A stretch of 64,000 bases of DNA from Agrocybe praecox (lineage: Eukaryota > Basidiomycota > Agaricomycetes > Agaricales > Agrocybaceae), in assembly GCA_964017145.1 (NCBI GenBank), contig OZ024842.1:248001-312000 (forward strand), read 5' to 3'. The notes beneath the pieces are model-generated. The model saw nothing but the letters and a program-made list of their open reading frames with translations. It was not told where the DNA came from and ran no database searches. Below are positions 24,558 to 36,692 of this stretch, piece after piece; within the stretch, counting starts at the first letter, position 1; each line of letters opens with the position of its first letter. The position numbers and the translations under genes were made by a program.

Positions 24558-25758
24558 ATGGCTGCACCCATTGAAACTAGTTCGAAATTAATACACCGCT
24601 TAACGCGTCGCGTACGTTTCCCGCCTCATTGGCCGCCGATAGGGATCCATCCAAACACACCTCGAGCGAAAATACACCCAACACCGTATGCATTCGAAGG
24701 CCTAGCTCAACCTCGTGTGTTTGTTGCGAAGGAAGAACTTTACACGGGACCGGGAAAATGGTCTCAAGTCTATCGCGGAACCTTTCGCTCTTTGTCAGAA
24801 CTTGGAGAGGACACTGACACCAGCAGCAAGAAAGGTGTGGATGACATCGTACTAAAAGTTTACAAGTCGGATTTGTTTCCATATCCGGCCAGTCATCCTG
24901 ATGTTATCGAAGCCACTCCACCGTGGTGTGCTTCTCGTAACAACTCATATCGGTGGACAGACGAGCTCATGTGCTGGGCAGAGATATACGCATACTCGAC
25001 ACTACTATCACTTCAAGGAGCAGCGGTTCCAAAGTTCATAGATGCATTCATGGTATTTTTCTTTTGATAAGTCTCCGGGTATTTCTTATATTATTCAATC
25101 CAATAGGTACACTCTCCGGGCTTTGAGGAAGAAAGTCTTGCAATTGCCATGACATACGTCGAAGGAAAGCCGATAGTCGAGGTGTGCCAATCATTAGGCT
25201 CGGATTACGACCCAGATATCCGCTGGTACCCAATTGTGCGCCAACTATAATTGAAATTGTTTTATAATATCCTACTGACCCCCAATTATACAGGGATTGG
25301 ACTTGCTCCGAAAGGTTCATGCAATCTGGCGGCATGGCATCATCTCGTTCGATGTACGTGCCTCGAACGTCTTCGTTGATGAACTCAACGGTTCATCGTC
25401 TGCGCAAGATAAACGAGAATACTCTGTCAAGATCCTCGATTTCGCCATGTCACGTCCATTTAATTTCCCCTCCGCAACTCTGGTCGGCGAAGGTCGGGTC
25501 GAGCTTCTCCGAAAAGTTGATATTCTCAAATTTGAGGAACTACTCATGGAAATTTGTGGAGATGAAATTGATAGGATATACCCGAAGGGGTATGACCTTG
25601 CAGGCCCTCACAGACGCAGATCCGAGTTTCTCAAATGGGTGTATAAAAACTACGCAGATGAACAGTGCGTGCAAGACTTTTGGCCCGTGCTGAAGAAATT
25701 CGTATTTGAGAAATATCCCGTCATCCCCACCAAAACAGATGACTTCACCTGGCAATAA
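24558..25758 (+). CDS. protein-kinase-like protein, probable pseudokinase
   Basis: Kinase-fold protein of unknown substrate, probably catalytically weak or inactive. Exons 24558-25052, 25107-25235 and 25294-25758 sum exactly to 363 codons (362 aa). A glycine-rich loop-like GPGKWSQVYRG lies at 64-74, a candidate ATP-site lysine in IVLKVYK at 100, a catalytic-loop equivalent SFDVRASN with Asp228 and Asn233, and DFA at 257-259 where active kinases have DFG. The HRD histidine and arginine are replaced (SFD). The first 55 residues are Pro-rich and shared with the truncated copy upstream. Basidiomycetes carry many such diverged kinase-like (FunK1-like and similar) proteins; I cannot say which family. 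The start is supported by similarity to the tandem copy. Confidence 0.8.
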
Positions 25759-26223
25759 AAGGTCCCGAACGGTAACCAAAAGACTTAGTAGTGGTTAGAG
25801 GTTGGCACATCTAGGCGAGGGCTTTCTATTTTCTGAGATCTGTATAATACAATCTGTATAGATATCAGGGTATTTAATACATATCCTATCGTTCCCAACG
25901 AAGAGGATTAAGTCGTTTCCACAGGGCGGCATCGATGGAAATGAAACTTTGGAAGACGATATAGAAGTTTCATCTTATTACACGGAGAAACTCGAGTACT
26001 CCTGTCCGCTGAATACATGGCAAAGAAATCGAGTCCTTCAGCTTCATCGTGAGTCTTGGCTTTATTCCTGTGTAATTTCCTAGTATGTTCTGCAAAGACA
26101 ACCGATTTCAGAGATGTATATATTTATGCGTAAATAAAATTTGCAGTCACTGCGTTATAGATATCATCGGTTTTAGTATTCATTGGTTCACTGGGCAATA
26201 TTAATCTTCAAGCCAAGGTCAAT
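25759..26223. other. convergent intergenic spacer
   Basis: A 465-bp spacer between two converging genes. It presumably holds both 3' untranslated regions; nothing else was seen. Confidence 0.55.
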
Positions 26224-28541
26224 TTAAAGTTTCTTGCAACCATGGGCTGCTTTGTGGTCTTTCCAACCTTCGCGCTGACATTCCGCGTCACAGAAAAAGG
26301 CGCGTCCACGACACGAGCCTACCGACGCCAACAGTCAGTCCGGAACCCATACATTTTCTGAATTACAACAGAAACGACTAACCACCGCACTTGCGCCATT
26401 CCCCAGCAGAGCCACAAGTGAAACAGCGCTGCCAAGGTCCTATAGGCGCCGTCCTCGTTTCTTCCTCAACATCAACGCCCTCGAAATGTCCTCCAGGTAT
26501 ATCGATCCTCAACTCCCAAAGGTCGCCAAAAGATCTACTAATCGCGGTTTTACGAGACGGGACGTAGTCGTTGTTCGTGAATCCACCAAAAAGATACGTC
26601 CTCCCCGTCTGTGGGTCCACAAGGAGTTGCGATTGAGCACGGTACGTAGGAAATCCCTTAGTTAGTACTTGTTTCCACTTCCTTCGACCCTCTTGTGCGA
26701 GCTGTGTATCACCGTCAGACGGCGTCCCATCGCAGATGTAAGTGTCGGCAAAGTAAGAAAATGAGAACGAGGTGCGGTTTTCCGAATATATGGTTGGCAT
26801 GTCCGCGTTGTAACCTCCCCATACGATTGTTTTGTTTAAGACTGGGTTCTGTAGATTTCGTATGAGACAATTTGGGCAGGACCGAGTAGGATTGAAACTC
26901 ACATAAACACAAGCTGCTTCCGACCTAGGACAAGGGATATTTCCAACCATCCGCTCGCGCCTCCATCCTCCATTCGTGATATCCCAACTCCAAAAATCGT
27001 CAAACGAGTGCCCGTGCTCACCTCCATGCAGTTCGTCTTTCAGATAAGCACCCATACGATCGCATTCTCCAAATATCAAATAGAAACGTTTATTCACGGG
27101 GTCGATCCAACTATTGGGGGTCTTTCGCGGGCCAGGACAAGTCATGTCATAGTCCTTCGGTGGCATAACCGACCCACTAAGCCTTCTCCATTCCTTCGTG
27201 TTCAAGTCAAGCATCATGAACAAGTTACAACCAATATTGGTCGTTCCATGTGTGCCTCCAAACACGTACATCTTCTCTCCGAAGATCTGCTGCGTCGAGT
27301 CGCTGATACATTCGTTGGGATATGGCCAATTTTTGATCAATCCCACACGGGTGTCTTCCGGGTCATTTTTCACTAATCTCGTTGTTATAGAGCCCCAAGC
27401 TTTAGTGGTTAGGTCCAGAAAATCGACGACACGGCCACCGTGGAACAGGTAAGCTTTCTTGTGCTCTACGCAGGGTGTCATGTTCCAGCCTAGAAATGCA
27501 CTCGTCATGCTGAGAGGCTGTGGATATTGTGGAACCAGTTTCCATCCGTCAAGTTTGTCCAAATCCAAATAGAATACGTCGCGATAGAAAGGTCCAAGAG
27601 AATCAAGTCTCCCACCACCAATGAATAATTGATCTACGAAGTTGTATTAGATAGTCCAGAATGAAACAAGGTAGGGACATACTGTTCCAAACAAAACTGC
27701 TGAATCCCATACGCCTCCCAGGTCCATCGGCCTTCTTAACCTTTAATTTCTTCCACGACCCAAGAACCTGCAAGGATGGATGGTTCACTTTACTCGTCGA
27801 CACAAACTTGGGGTCTGGATGGCGGAATTCAAGGATGACATCCGTCTCTCCCTTCGCGAGTATCGAGCGCGTAATAGCAGGCTCTATATTCGTGTGATGC
27901 TCCGGAATAACTTCAGTCGCAGTCCATCGCCTGTGAACAGTACTCGCTGTATTCCCTAGCTGGAGGAAAATCCTCCCCGCCGTGTCGGCCGCTCTGGCGT
28001 ACTGAACAGAAACTCCAACATATTCTGGGAACCACGACGTCCAATCTGCCCATCTTCAAAGTTCAATGATTCCAAGTTAACCGTGATGATGATGATGGGG
28101 GTGTGCTGACCGTATAGCTTTGGTCGTCTTGAAAGCCGGATGTTGAAGTAAACGATTCGAACTTCTTATAACCACAACAACGCCTGAATCGTGATATTTT
28201 GTCATTCGCCATTCACTTTGTGCTATCCCAACATAACACGCCATAAGGTTTGCGGCCTCTATGTCCGACATCGAAGCATATCTGGACCACAAGTATCCGC
28301 CATCTGCCTTGATTGGCACAGTCAACTTGGACCCAAGGACAGATAGCACAGACTTGAAATACGCTTCCTTGGCCGAATTGTAGCTTTCTATCTGAAACAG
28401 CGTATCTCCGATTTTTGTTCTATGAGAATACATACCTCCATATGATTAATGCCCATAGTCTACCTCGGTCTGTTGTCACATAAATCATACTCACATTGGA
28501 AGTTCAAGGCGTCTCAAGTCGCCAAAGAGGTCTTGGTTCAT
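26224..28541 (-). CDS. TPR-like/kelch-repeat protein with C-terminal MYND zinc finger
   Basis: Likely an adaptor or chromatin-associated protein. Six exons (28541-28495, 28419-28111, 28053-27683, 27633-26903, 26848-26383, 26318-26224) sum exactly to 673 codons (672 aa). The N-terminal part (GDTLFQIESYNSAKEAYFKS, later NLMACYVGIAQSEW) looks like TPR helices. The middle has kelch-type blades (LFIGGGRLDSLGPFYRDVFY, KMYVFGGTHG, FYLIFGECDRMG, TIVWGGYNAD, TYLFGGFTNNDY). The last two exons complete a MYND finger: CFTCGSAGEWRKCGG, then RAFFCDAECQREGWKDHK. Stopping at the apparent stop after KCGG would cut the finger in half; splicing the 64-bp intron 26382-26319 restores all the expected Cys/His. Intron 4 (54 bp) is an in-frame intron that could be mistaken for coding. 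Confidence 0.88.
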
Positions 28542-29032
28542 CCTATCCTTGTGGAGTTGGAGAGGATGTCAGTCAGAAAGATCAAATGACAAATTTAAAA
28601 AAATCATTCGTTATCGTGGTTCAGATTCCGATGCCGCATGCGGCTGCGCGATGTATTTGGTCCATGTTTGCACTCAAAGGAAGCCGATTCGTTCGGCTTA
28701 AGTACCTGGTTGCTCGGCGAGAGGTCCACCTTTTTGTATCCGTGAGTCGTGGCTGGTCATTAACGTGTATTAATCTTATCTCTACTCATACCAGCAGAAA
28801 TCAATGACTTTCTCAAACTGCTTAAGAAATTCTGTGTCATCCCAAGTTCACTTTTGACCTTTTTGTAGCGAAGTTCACGATTTTCACAAATTTGTGACAG
28901 TCAAATAATATCATATCTCCTGACCTCTCTACTGCTATGACACTACTAAACATGGAGAAACCTGTTCTCATCATGCCACATTCATGTCTCTTACCTGGTA
29001 GGGTCATCACGTGTGTTTTTGTGTGGTCAACT
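28542..29032. other. spacer between two minus-strand genes
   Basis: About 490 bp between the amidohydrolase stop and the kelch-MYND start. It presumably carries the kelch-MYND promoter and the amidohydrolase 3' end. No separate gene supported. Confidence 0.5.
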
Positions 29033-31851
29033 TTAGAGGGTCCCATACACCGGTGTTCCGTCTATGACCGTAGCGACGACATCCGTATCCATGATTTTGT
29101 CTGCGTCCACAGCAAGAATGTCTTGCGATAAAATGACATAATCAGCTCGTTTTCCTAGCTCGAGGCTACCTAAAATTCCTTCCGTGAACGAGGCATATGC
29201 AGGGTCAATCGTCATTCCGCGCAACGCTTCCATCCGTGTGAGCCGTTGATCAGGGAACCTGTGGTCAAATGTCTTGGGGTTCATAAACTGTATATGAGGA
29301 TCCAACTGAGGTTGTTAACTTACCAGCCTCCTGGACCATGCGGTGAAGTACCGTCAGTCCCTAATCTGGTAACGGCAGCGTAGAATCCTTTGAGAGGATT
29401 GATTTCCTCAACCGGGAAGTCAGAACCCAACGTGATACGGGCTCCACTTTGAATGATGTTTCGGAAGGCATACAGTCCCTTGACGCGTTTGGGACCCTAC
29501 AGAATTACATTGAGCTAAATCAGCCTCTAAATTAGACTGATTATTCCTCACCAAACGGTCTTCAGCAAACCACATATCACTTATGCTGGACGGAGATGAC
29601 TTGGTAAGTTAATCGTTGAAATATGAATATGGAACTTACGCGTGCGTTGGCTGGACGCTGGCAATTACTAGGTTATAGACAATGAATCAATAACGTGGTC
29701 AGTAAATCTTGAGCTTAAAGGAGTAATCACCTCCCAGTTCACCCAGGCGAACCAAATCAGCTCGGGTCATAATTTGTGCATGCTCTAGGCGCGGGCGTAA
29801 GGCGCTAACATTAACACCATCCAATGCATACTCAAAGGCATCTAGAACAATTCCGTTGGCACGATCACCAATAGCATGGACGTTCTATCAGTTTGAGAAA
29901 CGATGTATCTGAGCAGCTGGGCTTTGATTAAATAAGGCAGGAAGAAATTGCTTACCACTTGCCATCCGTCTTTCAAGAAGCGAGGGATGAACTTGTTCAG
30001 CGTTTCACTAGAAATCCGCATGGCCCCGTTTGTTCCGGGGTTATCAGTATAAGGCTCGTAAAGCTGTAACATATGATTAGTCGAATCCGTCTTCTTAGGG
30101 CCATATGTTCCTTCCGATACATACCGCAGCACCGCCTGTCCTTAAAGCACCTGATATGGGGTATATATAGTAATTAGTCCAATGAGTTAACGAACCAGAG
30201 ACCTGAGTTGAAATGGTGTACATACCGTCTGCAAAAATCTTCACACTTCGTGCACTGAGTCTATCATCTGATGCCCCCGAGAATGGTTCGATCTTATCAC
30301 CCCAATATTCCCCGTTTTCATCGAAGAATGTCATTCCATAGATACGAATCTTGTTAGGCGAAGCTTTGATTATCTCTCTGCTGCACAATACGTACGATCA
30401 TATGACTTACTGGAAGAATATTGTTCTGCGCTTGTCTAAGTCACCATACACGCGTAATTGTTAAAATTAGATGGCTATAGAGAAAAACAAAAACAAACTA
30501 CCTTTTGAAAAATGCAAGAGAGACGGGGTTGAACCCTGCATCATGTAGAGAGGTAAGGCCAGCAGCAACTGCCTCCTGCACAGTTGTCTTGAATCGTTTC
30601 TCCAGATCGCTTTCCGTTGTCGGAGGTCGTGGGATAAGTTCCTGAGCGCTATCCATAAATACACCTACGCGATAAATTAACACTCAGGGGTACATACAAA
30701 TAGAAATAATGCAAGCCCAAGAGAACGAAAATCACGCACCAATAGGCATTCCATTCTCATCACGAAAGATGACACCCCCAGGGTAGGTCTCTGGCAAAGG
30801 CTCAATGCCATCCAGAACGGCTCGAGAAACCCAGAGCGCATGTCCATCACGGCTTTGTAGAATAATGGGACGGCCAGCGACGATTGGATCGGCCTCGAGG
30901 TCCTCCTATAAATGTCATACAGATTAGGGTGGGAAGCAAACGGGTATATTATAAGGAAAGAGTCCAAGATGGATATGAGTAAAGCCTAGTACATACCCAT
31001 ATAGGCCATTTTGCTTCGTCCCATGAAGTATGGTCCCATCCCCACCCTTCAATAACTTGTGATTTATTTATAAGGAGATCTGGATCAGCGACAATATATT
31101 TTCTAACGAAAGATACGGTCTCTGGAAAAAAGAAAACATGGCATGCGTAAGTACACTCCTTCAAAGCCCACGCGACAACGTTATTTCGAGGTCCGGGGCT
31201 AAGACCATGCTTTTCACAACGCGAATGTCATAACTGATGGACGTACCCTTGACAGACTTTCCAGCGGACAAGGGAATTTGGCGACTGGCACCATACTCAA
31301 GTATATGACAATGAGAGTCTATGATAGGTACAATGTTTAACACTTCGTCGCGGGGAAGCTAGCGCTGCATGATACTCGCTTACCACTGATTCCAGGGACA
31401 ACAACGGAGCCCTTGGGGATGAAATGGATAGGGAATATGCTAGTGCCGATTGTCGCGTTCGATCGAGAGCGGATATACTCTGTACACCAATTCGTGTGTC
31501 GTTAAGCTCGGCCACCGCACACGCTGGTATAAAAATTTACCCACCAAGACCACCAGAGTCTGCAATCCTCGAGCCATGTACCAAGATGCATTCCACCGAC
31601 GTGTTCTTGTCGTCGACAGTGTAGATTTTGGGTCCCTCCGAAGAACAAAGTGCGTAGGTGTTAACAGTACCTTCACTGCTCGACCAGGAGTAATAGTACG
31701 CGACGAAGGAGAACATGATGGCAGCAAAACCGATTTTGACGTTCCAGAACGTTGTACTTGGAGGCGGGGTCCTTAGGCCGTCATTTGTTGCATCCCTAGA
31801 CGACTTTCCTGATGAAGTTTTGTGTTCGTCAATCTTGCGTGTTTTGGACAT
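29033..31851 (-). CDS. membrane-anchored YtcJ-like amidohydrolase
   Basis: Metal-dependent hydrolase of the Amidohydro_3/YtcJ type; the substrate is unknown. Fourteen exons (31851-31545, 31479-31384, 31318-31247, 31121-30997, 30905-30740, 30664-30502, 30377-30226, 30150-30125, 30063-29956, 29884-29731, 29667-29640, 29585-29552, 29496-29324, 29258-29033) sum exactly to 610 codons (609 aa). A cytosolic tail is followed by one membrane segment at about 38-56 (IGFAAIMFSFVAYYYSW), so it is probably a type II membrane protein. The metal motif SHCH is at 136-139. Later signature pieces are EGWGWDHTSW, QSRDGHALWVS, TSLHDAGF, NVHAIGDRAN, LEHAQIM and ITLGSDFPVE. The C-terminal GKRADYVILSQDIL is typical of the family's end. 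Four exons are only 26 to 72 nt. The acceptor for exon 7 could shift by 3 nt. Confidence 0.9.
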
Positions 31852-33150
31852 GGAAAGTCGGGCTCAAGTAGGGCTGGAGGGTATTTTTCTGCTGGCTAGG
31901 GGCTTTTATGCTGTTTAGGACCTGTCACACACGAGGCCATGAATGGGTCTGACCAGTCCACGAGTATTGCCACGTTGACAATGAGCGCTGGGATACAAAT
32001 TTTCGGCGCACCTATCGGAAGACGAACCCTCCAACTTCGAAGCTAGTGTGGGTCGAAATTGTGCCTTCTCTCTTGCACAGATGTTCGTCTTTTGCGGTCA
32101 GGCGGGAGAAAATTGCCAGCGTCTATCTCAGCGCTCAAGTAGTAATCAATTTTTGGGGATGATGAGCGAAAAGAAGAAGAGGATCCATCACCGGACCTTA
32201 AGTTATGTTGGGGCCCCACCAATGATTTGCAACTCCGCGAAGCACTGTCCCCATACCCTAATTGACAACACAATTTCTAGAGGATTCCAGGAAGAAAAGT
32301 CGGGTCATAGATGGGCAAAAGATCTGCATACATATATCATTTCAACTTTCACGCAATTACAAACGAATATGTGGGACCTTACCTTTCGGTAGGTTATCTT
32401 CCTTTTTAGTATGAGCAGCACTATACAGAACCCAATCAGACAAAGACATCCTGGTCTGCACACGCAGGAAACATAGCCCCGAGTCTGAGGGAAAAAAACA
32501 ACAAGAATAGGAAAACGGAACTTCGCCCAACTGAGCCTGGAAGACAACTAGAAATTTCTAGAAAATACTACCACGAACCAGCACAACGTTGGATCAAACC
32601 AAAAAGAAGGATCGAGAACATTACTATGAGCGATTTTTGTACATACAAGAAGTCTTGTAACAAGAAAAATGATGGCGCTGGCTAGGAGTCGCTTCACACG
32701 AATTAGACAAAGAGATGTACATAGGAGGGCAGAAAAACGAGGAAATGAAATACGGCGGCTAAAGTCTTTAATTAATGACTTCGGTCACATGACCAATTAT
32801 CAAGGTAGTAAGCGGAAGGATGGAAAAGCATGGGCATGAATTCAAAAAGACGGCTGTGGCATACGAGAAGGTAGGTGTAGGTAGAATGACAGTAGATCAT
32901 GGGCGTAGAAGTGAAATCAATTCAATTAGGGGCATAGAAGTCAAGAAAATCTCGAAAATCTCGAAAAAAAACTGCAACCATTTCGCACAAGGCCAAAAAT
33001 ACAGCTTGATGAAAACGGCGGGACGACCCAATCAGAGGTAGAAAATCTTGCTGAAGAATTGCTTCGGGAGAAAATGGAATAAAAAAGTGGAAGGGAAACG
33101 TATGTGACGTATCGAATGTCCAAGTTCTCGTGGCACTGCAATACCGCCTG
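31852..33150. other. gene-free region
   Basis: 1.3 kb with only short frames. It likely contains the amidohydrolase promoter (left) and the 3' untranslated region of the PWWP gene (right). Nothing else was recognised. Confidence 0.5.
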
Positions 33151-34919
33151 TCAAGCCTCCGACATCGTTACATCACCCAGAACCGACGTATCAGCCTCGG
33201 CGGGTGCGTCTTGCTCGTCTTCAGCAGGCGCGTCGGCCGCTCCATCAGCCATAGCTTGACCAGCTTCCGCAGCAGTTGGCTCATCGGCGAGGGGCTCGGC
33301 AGCTATGAAAGGGGCGGCAGGAGATTCTGAATCGTCAGTTTCCAGAAAAATGAGTGAAAATGGGGGGCTGCAAAGAAGGTCGTACCCACCATTTCCGTTC
33401 AAATCGAGCTTTGAGGTACCATTTGTAACTTCCTCCTCATCCTTCTTCTCTATATCCGCAGCAGCAGCCGACACCGAATTTCCGTTTGTTTGACCAGCAC
33501 CTGACACAGTAGGAGAGCCGTTTGCAGCTTTGTTGGCGTTGAGAATTTGGTGCCATTTATCGACGAGACCTTTTGCTCGGGCTCTAAATTTGAATTCCTC
33601 GTCTCGTGGTGGGATCTTGTCATCCACCAATGACGCTACGTGGCGCATAACTTTGCCGATTTTCGAGAACTGTATGCAACGACGTTAAAAAAGATGTCAT
33701 GAAATTAAAGAGGAAAAATTTACCTGAAGTTGTTCGATAGTCATTCCTTCGTAAGTTTCCACCGTCGTGAATAGGGCGTCGAGTTCGGGCATGGCCTAAG
33801 AAAACATAAATCTGACGTCAATGACGCAGATGCGATTTCCTTACCTCGGCCTTGGGGGGGGCTTTGTTGCTGAGGAATGTCTTCTGTAATTTATGTCGCC
33901 ATTCACGAACGATAAGTGATTGAGGATCCGCATCCTTGGCTGGAATAGAAACGACAGGGAAATAATCAGTATTCGTGAAGACTGGACAACATCGACGAAA
34001 GGACTTTCTGCGGCAGCAAAACGACCGAGGTCGAAACTTACCATCATCAGCGGCCTCTTCTTTGTCGCGTTTCACCTTCTTTGCTGGAGGCGGAGGCGAC
34101 GTCTTCTTGCTCGGGCCCGCATTTTCTTCGTCATCTTCACCCTCTGCGCCTTCTCCGTCATCCTCAGACTCAATTGTCGTCTTCGACTTGGAACCGTTCT
34201 TCCTTCCTTTTGTCGATGTATTCGATTTCTTCTTCAGAGGCTCAGTAGGGGCCTTCTTGGCTTTCGCTGCCTTTTTCGGTGGTTCAGCATCGGACTCGCG
34301 TTTCCTTTTCTTTGTTGCCGCCTTGGCCTTCTTTGTCGAACCATCCTCTTCTTCCTCGTTTTCACTAGCGAGCTCGTCGACCTGGGAGTTTTCCTGGACA
34401 GCTTGTCTACTCTCTTGAAGATTCGTCATCCAGGGTTCAGGGTCAAGCGCAATCCTATAGCCTTCGCGGAGGTCGCCATTCCTTTTCTTCGTGTCGTCAG
34501 CGAGGAAAGTCTCGATTTCGTGCTTTTTGAGGCTAGAAAGATCTTTCGAGTGCAACCAGGCACTTGTTTCAACGCGTTTAGTTCTGCAGATGAAGTCGAG
34601 ATGATAAGAAAAAAGGTGCTTACTAGTCGCCCATTGGGAAGAACAAGATGCAATGAAAGACCGCCTTTTTGCCGGGAGGCTGTTCATTCAGGACGGCAGG
34701 GGGCGCATCAGCAGGATCAACAACCTATATAAGCCCGATATTTTGTTAGAAGAGTTCATATGCAACACCTGTTAGGCGCCTTTGTATGGCTCGCGATTTA
34801 CGCGTCTGACAACTTACAACGCCAGGCCAAGGGGGGTATCCACGGACTTTCCCAAGAACAGGATCTCCAGTCGCATACTGGCGAAATTCTTTCTGTGGTT
34901 TCGCAGCTTTTTTGCTCAT
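33151..34919 (-). CDS. PWWP-domain chromatin protein with LEDGF/TFIIS-N-like domain
   Basis: Predicted nuclear reader of methylated histone H3 tails linked to transcription elongation. Seven exons (34919-34818, 34724-34624, 34562-34042, 33939-33845, 33795-33724, 33669-33390, 33326-33151) sum exactly to 449 codons (448 aa). The PWWP domain (about 14-105) shows GDPVLGKVRGYPPWPGVV, with the variant YPPWP at 28-32, then FFPMGDYAWLHSKDLSSL. A long Lys/Glu/Ser-rich region with nuclear-localisation-like KKRKRESD and acidic runs follows. Residues about 243-340 (SLIVREWRHKLQKTFL, MTIEQLQFSKIGKVMRHV, FKFRARAKGLVDKWHQIL) resemble the helical LEDGF-integrase-binding/TFIIS-N fold. The C-terminus is Ala/Glu/Asp-rich. 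The last intron (63 bp, donor GTGGGT) is in frame and could be retained, adding 21 residues. Confidence 0.9.
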
Positions 34920-36692
34920 ATCGTAAGAGAGGAAGCGCTAGCGGAGGAAAAAGTTGTAATGGATGAGCGAGAAATGCGAGAAAGAGTTTGTTGAAGCACG
35001 GATTCATCGGCTTCCCGTCACATGATAACACACACCCAGATTCCCAGAACTTCCCACACGTCACGTGTTGTTCGGTTCCATGCCGATTTGTCCAATTTCG
35101 GCGGCTGTTGGGCGGTCAGCGGCGAGTGCTCAGCACCGTTCGTTGCAATTTCCATGTACTTTCGCTGGTGGCATTGCCCCTCTCCCTGAAGTTTTCAGAC
35201 TTTGAAGGCTCCGCATTACTGTTTGAGATTTAATGCTCATATTTCATCAGCATCAATGCGATGACCGAAGAAAAACTGAGATATCGTAAATATTTTCTAG
35301 CCAGAGGGCCATAGTATATCTGCAGGAAGATATTGGCAGAACCCACTTGAGCTTCAAATTAAACCCGGGATAATGTGTGTTCTGTATACGACATGCTCTC
35401 TGTAGTCGAGCTATATCGCATTACGTTTTCCAAATTTGATGTTGGAGGCTGGCAATGCGCCCTAGCCGCAATATATACGAACCAGTCCTATTTGAGTGGG
35501 GCGATGTGCATTGGGACAATACTAGGTACGCAAATAGGCTCTACTCAAAATGAAATGTAAGCTGGTGGGTGACTACGCGAGCAATTCCTTCCCTTCAATT
35601 GTTTACTCTCTTTCAGGGACAAACCTGCGTTGTCTGCTGTATTAGGTACTATTTGGTTTGAATAGGTTGCCGTGACTGCTCGAGATAGTTGCAGAATTAG
35701 AATTGAGGATGTTACGCTGATATGATATAGTAATTGGAAAACCACTCAGTCGAATCAACCAAACCTTGTTTCTTTCTTTATAGAAGCCCTATCCGTGACG
35801 AATATGTTTCAAGTGTCCTGGCGAAAAAGTACGAAAGGCAACTAAGCCCCCGTCTTGGTTGACTGCCACTGATTGATAATAATATGAATTACAGAACAAG
35901 CGGACATTAATATTTCAATTACCGATAACGAACTTTATCCCAGAAAAACACATTAATCCACTGGTCTCGCCGTCTCGGAAACAATGCCTGATCTTCGGCG
36001 TGAGAATAAGAAGGCCGGCTTGGTGGGACTACAAACCTCGTAGCCGATTGATTATCCACTTCGAGCCCTCCCTTTAATCAGATAGTGTATTGTGGGAAGT
36101 AGAACCAATCCATCGATTGATCGACAGAAACATTTAGATAACATAAGATATCTCGGAAGAACAGTTCAGCTTCGGAAGGCAAAATTCGTGCTTCTCGAAC
36201 TAACCTTCGTGGCTCAAATTAAGCCGACTGAATTGACTACTACACGTGTGCTGCCCGTAAACTATAAACCATACAACGACATCGCGACTGCTTTATCCAG
36301 CTGTACTGCGTATTCGAGTAAAATAAAGAATAGGGGGAACATGGGAATTGGCAGTCGCTTCACAGTGCATATCCCTCAATTTATTATATGACAGCCCTGA
36401 TACTGTGTCAGATAATGGTCATGGGTCGCTATCATCGTCGACTCATGCCGGTGAACCACCAAGCACACGCTGTGTTCCGCTTCATAAGTGAGTCCACCAG
36501 ATCTCCGTTTAGCCATGACGCACGACATGATTGATATTGGTAGCAATACGATTGACCGCATGAATTTCATTCAAAAGGGCGTCAATAGGCTCTATCATTA
36601 TTAACGACATTTTCCCCGCATCTTTTTTTACACTCGTGCTCCTTATTCGCTTGCGGTTTCAACGGTACTCTTCCCATATAAAGCTCTCTGCG
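34920..36692. other. gene-free region between divergent genes
   Basis: 1.8 kb separating the PWWP gene (leftward) from the DUF6593-like gene (rightward). It should contain both promoters. No coding exon or repeat recognised. Confidence 0.5.

Noticed and set aside
30411..30435. possible extra 25-nt exon in the amidohydrolase (encoding QAQNNILP)
   Set aside because: It has splice-like ends and a plausible peptide, but including it breaks the phase into the next exon; direct joining closes the frame.
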